Source of the DNA: Cyclobacteriaceae bacterium | Lineage (GTDB): Bacteria > Bacteroidota > Bacteroidia > Cytophagales > Cyclobacteriaceae | Assembly (NCBI GenBank): GCA_015492915.1 | Contig: WGED01000153.1 | Coordinates: 1-7,244, forward strand | Direction: 5' to 3' | DNA length: 7,244 bases | Shown: positions 1-4,593 of the stretch, piece after piece | Position numbering within the stretch: position 1 is the stretch's first letter | Layout of the letters: every line of letters begins with the position of its first letter | Made by a program: the position numbers and the translations under genes | Notes under the pieces: generated by a model | Databases searched by the model: none | What the model was told of the DNA's origin: nothing | What the model saw: the letters and a program-made list of their open reading frames with translations, nothing else

Positions 1-58
1 ACAAGTTGTACTTTAACCTCTCATAACGAAATCCTGGTGAGAATTTTGGGTTAAAACA

Positions 59-89
59 TTTGAATCTTTATGATGTTATGGTAACTATG
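59..89 (+). promoter_or_regulatory. Weak candidate Bacteroidota promoter for the sulP-carbonic anhydrase unit
   Basis: TTTG at 59-62 is followed after exactly 19 bases by TAACTATG at 82-89, which matches the Bacteroidota -7 element TAnnTTTG at all but one fixed position. Transcription would start near base 95 and give a leader of about 100 bases before the permease ATG. The region is AT-rich, so such matches arise easily by chance. It is the best-spaced candidate I could find in 1-193, but it is a guess. Confidence 0.25.
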
Positions 90-193
90 TTTCAGCGCCC
101 AAAATTTGCAGTTATAAAATTTTGAAAATTTTTATATTTTGTTCTCCTAAGTTCAGATGTTTTAATCCTTTTTTTGAAAACCCCAAATAAATC

Positions 194-1789
194 ATGAAAT
201 CATCCGATAATTTAAATCCCCTGAAGAATTTAAAGTATGACATTCCGGCGGGAATTGTTGTTTTTCTCGTCGCATTGCCTCTGAGCCTCGGCATTGCCAT
301 GGCTTCTGGTGCACCCTTGTATTCCGGTATTATCGCCGGTTTCATTGGCGGTATTGTGGTAGGTGCCCTGAGCGGATCGCCGTTAGGCGTGAGTGGTCCG
401 GCGGCAGGGCTGGCCGTGATCGTGCTCAATGCCATCACCGACCTCGGTGGTTTCGAGATATTTCTCGTTGCCGTGGTGCTGGCGGGAATATTGCAACTGA
501 TTTTCGGTTTTGCCAGAGCGGGAATCGTGGCTTATTATTTTCCTTCTGCTGTGATTCACGGCATGCTGGCGGGCATCGGAATTGTCATCTTCCTCAAGCA
601 GATACCACACGCATTCGGGTATGATGTTGATCCGGAAGGAGATTTCAGCTTTTTCCAGGTCGACGGCGAAAATACCTTTTCCGAAATCATGAAGATGGTG
701 GATTACATTCACCCCGGGGTGATCATCGTGACGGCTGTGTCACTTTTTATTCTGATACTATGGGAAACCAAAGCGTTTAAAAAGCTGAAATGGACTAAAG
801 TATTTTCCGGCCCGATGGTGGTGGTGGTGATCGGTATTCTTTTTAATAAGATTTTTGAAAGCAATCCTCAACTGCGCATAGGTACCGAACACCTGGTGGC
901 GTTGCCGATAGCAGGCAGTTTCGAAGATTTTCTGGGCAATTTTACCTTTCCCGATTTCAGCGCGTTGGGTAATACACAGATTTATATTACAGCCGTAGTG
1001 ATTGCCGTGGTAGGCAGCCTCGAAACGTTGTTGAGTGTCGAGGCGATCGACAAGCAAGATCCTTACAGAAGAATAACGCCGACCAATCGTGAATTGCGGG
1101 CCCAGGGAGTCGGTAATGTGATTTCGGGCCTCATCGGTGGTTTGCCTGTTACCCAGGTGATCGTGAGGAGTTCGGTAAATCAGCAAACAGGCGGAAAGAC
1201 GAAAGCCTCCACCATCGTACATGGCATTATGATGCTTGTCAGTGTGATTACTATTCCGCAAGTGTTGAATATGATTCCGTTAAGCAGTCTCGCCGCGATT
1301 CTGCTGACCGTCGGTTATAAGCTGGCCAAGCCTGAATTATTCAGGAGGATGCACCGCCAGGGCAAAGGACAGTTTATATCTTTTTTGGTTACCATGCTTG
1401 CGATCGTATTCACAGATTTGTTGATAGGTATCGGGCTGGGAATGGTTGTGGCAATTTCGATTATTCTGTATAACAACTATAAAGTACCCTATCAACTGAC
1501 AAAAGAAAAACTTGAGGGGAGGCACAGGATAAAGATACTTTTGTCGGAGGATGTGACATTTTTAAATAAAGCATCGATATTGAAGTCACTCGATCAGATA
1601 CCGAATGAAACCATTGTTGAAATCGATGCTTCGAACACAAAGTTTATCCACCCCGACGTATGTGAAATAATTGAAGATTTTATAATCAATGCGAAGGCAA
1701 GAGATATTCGTGTTTCGGTTGTTGATTTGTATAAAAACAAGACCACGGAACCACTGGAGCATTTCAAGGTCACTGAAAACGGAAAATAA
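194..1789 (+). CDS. SulP-family inorganic anion permease, probable bicarbonate (or sulfate) transporter
   Basis: This is a 531-residue inner-membrane transporter of the SulP/SLC26 family. The membrane core (about residues 15-430) is strongly hydrophobic. It has the family's early PLGVSGPAAG segment (63-72), whose equivalent lines the anion site in characterised members. It also has the signature region around residues 275-340, with SLETLLSVEAIDKQD, NRELRAQGVGN and a conserved RSSVNQ stretch. Residues about 445-515 form a cytoplasmic STAS domain of alternating strands and helices (IKILLSEDVTFLN, IVEIDAS, VSVVDL). The length is normal for SulP with a STAS domain. The ATG at 194 starts just ahead of the conserved N-terminal YDIPAG motif. 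The leader is A-rich with no Shine-Dalgarno, as is usual in Bacteroidota. The adjoining carbonic anhydrase makes HCO3- the favoured substrate by inference, since SulP-carbonic anhydrase pairs and fusions are known. Sequence alone cannot exclude sulfate or another anion. Confidence 0.93.
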   Translation: MKSSDNLNPLKNLKYDIPAGIVVFLVALPLSLGIAMASGAPLYSGIIAGFIGGIVVGALSGSPLGVSGPAAGLAVIVLNAITDLGGFEIFLVAVVLAGILQLIFGFARAGIVAYYFPSAVIHGMLAGIGIVIFLKQIPHAFGYDVDPEGDFSFFQVDGENTFSEIMKMVDYIHPGVIIVTAVSLFILILWETKAFKKLKWTKVFSGPMVVVVIGILFNKIFESNPQLRIGTEHLVALPIAGSFEDFLGNFTFPDFSALGNTQIYITAVVIAVVGSLETLLSVEAIDKQDPYRRITPTNRELRAQGVGNVISGLIGGLPVTQVIVRSSVNQQTGGKTKASTIVHGIMMLVSVITIPQVLNMIPLSSLAAILLTVGYKLAKPELFRRMHRQGKGQFISFLVTMLAIVFTDLLIGIGLGMVVAISIILYNNYKVPYQLTKEKLEGRHRIKILLSEDVTFLNKASILKSLDQIPNETIVEIDASNTKFIHPDVCEIIEDFIINAKARDIRVSVVDLYKNKTTEPLEHFKVTENGK

Positions 1790-1792
1790 TAT

Positions 1793-2398
1793 ATGCAAAC
1801 CATAACAAAAGATATCCGGGAAAAGCTCAGGCCGGAAGAGATACTCAGTATCCTGAAAGAAGGCAATGAACGATTTGTGAAAAATGCAAGAGTGGAGAGG
1901 GATTTGGCAAGCCAGGTGGAGCAGACGAGTGGGGGACAGTACCCTTTTGCTGCCGTGCTGGGTTGCATTGATTCGAGGGTGCCGGCAGAACTGGTCTTTG
2001 ATCTGGGCATCGGAGATATCTTCAATGTCCGGGTTGCCGGAAATATTGTGAATGAAGATGTTTTAGGCTCCCTCGAATATGCCTGCAAAGTGGCAGGAGC
2101 CAAGGTGATTCTTGTTTTGGGGCACACAAAGTGCGGTGCCGTATCGGCAGCATACAGTGGTTTCGAACTGGGAAATATCACTTTATTGCTGCAAAAAATA
2201 AAACCGGCCATTGAAAAAGTAAGGCTCGCTCGATCGGACAGTAACGCGGATAAGGTGGCGGAGCAAAATGTACTGGAATCGATCGGCAGAATAAAAAGGG
2301 AAAGCAAGATATTATCTGAAATGTATCAAAACGGAGATATCAGTATCGTTGGGGCTATGTACAATATCGATACCGGGAAGGTTGATTTCATGGAATAG
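1793..2398 (+). CDS. Beta-class carbonic anhydrase
   Basis: This 201-residue cytoplasmic zinc enzyme catalyses CO2 + H2O <-> HCO3- + H+ (EC 4.2.1.1). The diagnostic beta-class motifs are present. LGCIDSR supplies zinc ligand Cys58 and the Asp60/Arg62 dyad, and GHTKCG supplies His111 and Cys114. NVRVAGN (78-84) and the LEYA segment also match the family. No signal peptide is visible, and the length is typical. The start ATG lies only 3 bases after the permease stop with no convincing Shine-Dalgarno, so the two are probably co-transcribed and translationally coupled. The likely role is to equilibrate CO2 with the bicarbonate moved by the neighbouring SulP protein, for carboxylation reactions or pH balance. 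The enzyme class is clear; the partnership with the permease is inferred from gene order. Confidence 0.95.
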   Translation: MQTITKDIREKLRPEEILSILKEGNERFVKNARVERDLASQVEQTSGGQYPFAAVLGCIDSRVPAELVFDLGIGDIFNVRVAGNIVNEDVLGSLEYACKVAGAKVILVLGHTKCGAVSAAYSGFELGNITLLLQKIKPAIEKVRLARSDSNADKVAEQNVLESIGRIKRESKILSEMYQNGDISIVGAMYNIDTGKVDFME

Positions 2399-2424
2399 AA
2401 TCATGAAATAACGGGCATTTTTTT
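2385..2424 (+). terminator. Weak candidate terminator after carbonic anhydrase
   Basis: A perfect 8-base inverted repeat (ATTTCATG at 2385-2392, CATGAAAT at 2402-2409) encloses the TAG stop codon in a 9-base loop. A run of seven T follows at 2418-2424. The stem is AT-rich and the T run begins 8 bases beyond it, so this is a poor intrinsic terminator by standard rules. No better hairpin is seen between the carbonic anhydrase and rfbD. Confidence 0.27.
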
Positions 2425-2555
2425 GACGGGAATACTCCGGAAGGCCCGGGGCAAATAAATTCAATGCCGCTTTTAAGGGTGCTTATTCTTCGGACAGGCC
2501 ACCTTTAGTTTTAGTTATCGCCTTTTTTAGATATTTTGTGCCAAAATTTAACCGC

Positions 2556-3437
2556 ATGAAAAACCGATCAGCATCCACCATTCTCGTTACCGGCGCCAAC
2601 GGCCAGCTTGGCTCCGAATTGCGCCTGTTGGCGCCTTCTTCAGATATGGAGTTTATCTTCACCGATATTGGGGAATTGGACCTGACAGATACCGGTGCCG
2701 TTCATGATTTTTTTAACAGTCATAAGATTGATTTCTGCATTAATTGTGCGGCATATACAGCCGTTGACAAGGCTGAAGATGATAAGGAAATGGCTGAAGC
2801 CATTAATGTCGGTACGGTCAGAAACCTTGCCCGTGCCTGCTCACTGCACGGCAGTACGCTGGTTCATATTTCGACGGATTTTGTCTTTGACGGAAAGGCG
2901 TGGGTGCCTTATACCGAAGAAGATTTGCCGAATCCCGTGAGTGTGTACGGGCAGACAAAACTGTATGGCGAACAGGCAGCCCTCGGTGAAAACCCGCAGA
3001 CAATAATCATCCGAACTTCATGGCTTTACAGCACTTTTGGTAATAACTTCGTCAAAACCATGCTGCGCCTCGGAAAGGAGCGCAACAAGCTCAGCGTGAT
3101 CTCCGATCAGATTGGAACGCCAACCTATGCTGCCGATCTGGCATTGGCTATTATGCATATTATCAATGAATTGCCTGAGAAGGAAAACCATGAGAAACGG
3201 GGCATTTTTCATTACAGCGATGAAGGGGTGGCTTCATGGTATGATTTCGCCAAAGCCATCTTCGATATCGAGTCCATCGAAATTGATCTGAAACCCATTG
3301 ACACCGCCGACTATCCGACACCGGCAAAACGGCCGCATTACAGCGTCATGAACAAATCCAAAATCAAGAATACTTTTGGCCTTGCTATCCCATATTGGCG
3401 CGACAGCCTGAAAAAATGCCTGAAACTCATGGGTTAA
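2556..3437 (+). CDS. rfbD: dTDP-4-dehydrorhamnose reductase
   Basis: This 293-residue cytoplasmic enzyme of the extended short-chain dehydrogenase family carries out the NAD(P)H-dependent last step of dTDP-L-rhamnose synthesis (EC 1.1.1.133), which feeds O-antigen or other surface glycans. The N-terminal nucleotide-binding motif TGANGQLG sits at residues 12-19 with the glycines of GxxGxxG. The catalytic set is Thr107 (ISTDFVFDG) with Tyr131 and Lys135 (YGQTK). IRTSWLYS, GTPTYAADLA and the C-terminal KRPHYSVMNKSKI are RmlD hallmarks. A GTG at 2538 would add six residues (MPKFNR). I prefer the ATG at 2556 because it places the usual short lead before the first beta strand and leaves TATTTTG at 2532-2538 free as a possible promoter element. 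The other rhamnose genes (rfbA, B, C) are not adjacent. Its stop overlaps that of the opposing small gene. Confidence 0.93.
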   Translation: MKNRSASTILVTGANGQLGSELRLLAPSSDMEFIFTDIGELDLTDTGAVHDFFNSHKIDFCINCAAYTAVDKAEDDKEMAEAINVGTVRNLARACSLHGSTLVHISTDFVFDGKAWVPYTEEDLPNPVSVYGQTKLYGEQAALGENPQTIIIRTSWLYSTFGNNFVKTMLRLGKERNKLSVISDQIGTPTYAADLALAIMHIINELPEKENHEKRGIFHYSDEGVASWYDFAKAIFDIESIEIDLKPIDTADYPTPAKRPHYSVMNKSKIKNTFGLAIPYWRDSLKKCLKLMG

Positions 3438-3447
3438 AAGATCAGGC
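3411..3447 (-). terminator. Candidate intrinsic terminator of the DUF2975/HTH operon, inside the rfbD end
   Basis: Read on the minus strand, GCCTGA (3447-3442) pairs with TCAGGC (3423-3418) across an 18-base loop and is followed by A and then six T (3416-3411). The stem is short but has four G-C pairs, and the T run is immediate. It lies just past the stop of the small gene and uses the last codons of rfbD as its sequence. No T run follows on the plus strand, so it would act for the minus-strand operon only. The long loop lowers confidence. Confidence 0.35.
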
Positions 3448-3589
3448 CTTCCAGCAGGTTGCGTATAAACTCCAGGATTTGTCCAGCCTGATGGTACATC
3501 CTGTCGAAGAGCAGCATCAACAGGGTGAATGTGACAAGATTTGTGATCTTTGACATGCCTTTTATTTGATTGTTTTCAATGGCTTCCAT
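3434..3589 (-). CDS. Uncharacterised 51-residue hydrophobic small protein, third gene of the DUF2975/HTH operon
   Basis: I do not recognise the family. The protein begins MEAIENNQIKGMSK, then has a short hydrophobic run at residues 15-28 (ITNLVTFTLLMLLF). An alternating polar/apolar C-terminal half (HQAGQILEFIRNLLEGLIF) follows and looks like an amphipathic helix. At 14 residues the apolar stretch is short for a full membrane span, so peripheral or partial insertion is also possible. The start at 3589 is chosen because GGAGGG (3598-3593) lies just before the ATG, far better than any upstream start. Longer versions from the same frame would overlap the regulator. The gene starts 11 bases after the regulator stop, and its TAA overlaps the rfbD TAA by the bases TTAA. 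Tight packing and the strong ribosome site argue that it is a real gene. The function is unknown; action with the DUF2975 membrane protein is a guess from context. Confidence 0.6.
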   Translation of the reverse strand: MEAIENNQIKGMSKITNLVTFTLLMLLFDRMYHQAGQILEFIRNLLEGLIF

Positions 3590-3599
3590 GATCCCTCCA
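3590..3599 (-). promoter_or_regulatory. Strong Shine-Dalgarno of the 51-residue protein
   Basis: The 10 bases between the regulator's TAA and the small gene's ATG read TGGAGGGATC on the minus strand, giving GGAGG 4 bases before the start codon. The other starts visible in this window lack such a site. This decides the start of the small gene and suggests efficient or independent initiation. Confidence 0.65.
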
Positions 3600-3812
3600 T
3601 TATTTTTCGTTCGGCCGGTATTCGAGAATATCCCCGGGCTGGCATTGCAACACCTCGCAAATCGCATCCAGCGTTGAGAACCGAATAGCTTTGGCCTTTC
3701 CCTTTTTTAGAATAGACAGGTTTGACATGGTGATGCCCACTTTTTCCGACAATTCCGTCAGGCTCATTTTACGTTTGGCGAGCATTACATCAAGATTTAC
3801 GATAACAGCCAT
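3600..3812 (-). CDS. YozG-like Cro/CI-type transcriptional regulator
   Basis: This 70-residue DNA-binding protein is almost entirely one helix-turn-helix domain of the HTH_26/YozG-like group. The opening NLDVMLAKRKMSLTELSEKVG gives helices 1-2 (to about residue 26). ITMSNLSILKKGKAKAIRFSTL carries the recognition helix (about 28-37). The end CEVLQCQPGDILEY is the family's conserved closing motif. There is no effector domain. The ATG is two bases after the DUF2975 stop, with no good Shine-Dalgarno, so translation is probably coupled. Pairs of DUF2975 membrane protein and this small regulator recur in bacteria. The expected role is binding its own operon promoter, where inverted repeats lie at 4453-4485 and 4497-4527. 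What signal it senses, and whether DUF2975 sequesters it, cannot be read here. Confidence 0.93.
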   Translation of the reverse strand: MAVIVNLDVMLAKRKMSLTELSEKVGITMSNLSILKKGKAKAIRFSTLDAICEVLQCQPGDILEYRPNEK

Positions 3813-3814
3813 AG

Positions 3815-4444
3815 CTAAATAGTTAATTCCGTTTCTTCTTTCAATTCCAAACCTGTTTTGAATATATGTGCAAGCACCCAGAGGAGCAACGCAATAACCA
3901 ACGCCCAGGATTCTGTGGAAAATTCACTGCTGATCCTGATACTTTCGAACTCCAGATTCTGAGTGATCCAGCGAAACATCAGGCTCATATAAATGATGTA
4001 AAACAGCCAGTATCCGACCAGGCCGTAAGCAATCCTTTTGAGTAGCGCAATGTTCGTTAGTGTGAATACATTTCCGTTTTTTACATTTTTGATAAACGTC
4101 CGGAATGTATAAGTCAAATACCCGATGATCAGTATGACAACCATGATGACCGGCGCAATTTTCTTTGTGATCGTTGTCGGTGTATTGATAAAATGAAGCT
4201 TGCCTGATATCTCAACCAGCTCCACCTGGACTTCCTGATCCGTAAGATTCAGTACCCCTGTTTCATTCAGATCCAGCTTTCCCGGCAACTGGATATGCAA
4301 TTGTATATCGTTACCGATGATGTCGGTATAGAGCAAAATATTAAATGCAATGAAGGCTACAAAAACGAGTGATAGTAGCCCGAGGACGAGATTCGTAGAC
4401 CAATAAATGATCCTGATGCTTAATGGTGCTTTTCGTGTTTCCAT
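3815..4444 (-). CDS. DUF2975-family four-helix membrane protein
   Basis: This 209-residue integral membrane protein has four predicted spans, at about residues 17-40, 96-116, 137-158 and 179-196. A 55-residue extracytoplasmic-looking segment rich in polar and beta-like sequence lies between spans 1 and 2. The loop FIKNVKNGNVFTLTNIALLKR (about 117-137) and the C-terminal tail TGLELKEETELTI are the recognisable DUF2975 hallmarks. The molecular function of the family is not established. The gene is the first of a compact operon, with a small HTH regulator two bases downstream and a 51-residue protein after that. A well-formed Bacteroidota promoter sits about 30 bases upstream. The ATG at 4444 is the natural start, preceded by an A-rich leader without Shine-Dalgarno. 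A role in sensing or relaying an envelope signal to the regulator is plausible but inferred only from the recurring gene pairing. Confidence 0.88.
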   Translation of the reverse strand: METRKAPLSIRIIYWSTNLVLGLLSLVFVAFIAFNILLYTDIIGNDIQLHIQLPGKLDLNETGVLNLTDQEVQVELVEISGKLHFINTPTTITKKIAPVIMVVILIIGYLTYTFRTFIKNVKNGNVFTLTNIALLKRIAYGLVGYWLFYIIYMSLMFRWITQNLEFESIRISSEFSTESWALVIALLLWVLAHIFKTGLELKEETELTI

Positions 4445-4452
4445 GATATTAT

Positions 4453-4485
4453 CTTTTTATTTTTTGATACGTCAAAGATAAAAAG
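4453..4485. promoter_or_regulatory. Imperfect inverted repeat over the -7 element, candidate operator or leader hairpin
   Basis: CTTTTTATTTTTTGA at 4453-4467 pairs with TCAAAGATAAAAAG at 4472-4485 around a 4-base centre (TACG), with one extra base and one mismatch. The inner TTTGA/TCAAA is perfect. The right arm contains the predicted -7 box, and the centre is near the predicted transcription start. Protein bound here could block the polymerase. The sequence is AT-rich, so chance symmetry is possible. Confidence 0.35.
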
Positions 4486-4503
4486 AAGTTTTTATAAAAC
4501 AAT
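4473..4503 (-). promoter_or_regulatory. Promoter of the DUF2975-HTH-small protein operon
   Basis: On the minus strand TATCTTTG (4480-4473) matches the Bacteroidota -7 consensus TAnnTTTG exactly. It is preceded after a 19-base spacer by ATTG (4503-4500), close to the -33 TTTG. The predicted start is near 4467, giving a leader of roughly 23 bases before the DUF2975 ATG. This is the best promoter match in the window. Its placement in the 149-base gap after the kinase gene suggests the operon is not simply read through from the kinase. Confidence 0.6.
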
Positions 4504-4527
4504 ATTTATTTATTGTTTATCAATAAA
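4497..4527. promoter_or_regulatory. Two overlapping inverted repeats over the -33 element, candidate operator
   Basis: AAACAATA (4497-4504) and TATTGTTT (4511-4518) form a perfect 8-base dyad with a 6-base spacer. TTTATTG (4509-4515) and CAATAAA (4521-4527) form a second, 7-base dyad with a 5-base spacer, and the two share the central half-site. This gives three CAATA-type half-sites in alternating orientation, and the first covers the -33 element at 4500-4503. The layout suits a small dimeric HTH repressor such as the one encoded in this operon. Binding is inferred and the base composition is very AT-rich. Confidence 0.42.
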
Positions 4528-4593
4528 AGATAATTTTGGGTTCAAGGTAAAATCAGAGACACCTCATGTGACAAGCATAGTCGATAAGAACAG

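Noticed and set aside
1..54. Possible 3' end of an upstream plus-strand gene (17 codons to TAA at 52-54)
   Set aside because: It is too short to recognise anything, and other frames also stop quickly, so it cannot be told from noncoding DNA.
105..141. TTTG at 105-108 with TATATTTTG at 133-141 as a sulP promoter
   Set aside because: The spacer is 24 bases rather than 19-21, and the -7-like box has an extra base.
1594..2307. Long open frame of 237 codons on the minus strand opposite the permease end and carbonic anhydrase
   Set aside because: It is antisense to two clear genes with intact family motifs and has a low-complexity Ser-rich translation without recognisable domains, so it is a codon-bias shadow.
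2399..2537. Possible small RNA or riboswitch between the carbonic anhydrase and rfbD
   Set aside because: Only scattered 4-base symmetries (for example around CCGGAAGGCCCGG) are present, with no conserved riboswitch core or stable fold that I can see.
3434..3667. 77-residue version of the small protein starting at 3667
   Set aside because: It would overlap the HTH gene by 68 bases and lacks a ribosome site, whereas the ATG at 3589 has GGAGGG directly upstream.
3600..4444. Toxin-antitoxin interpretation of the membrane protein plus HTH pair
   Set aside because: DUF2975 with a YozG-like regulator is a known recurring pair with no toxin family match, and the 209-residue four-span protein does not resemble the small membrane toxins.
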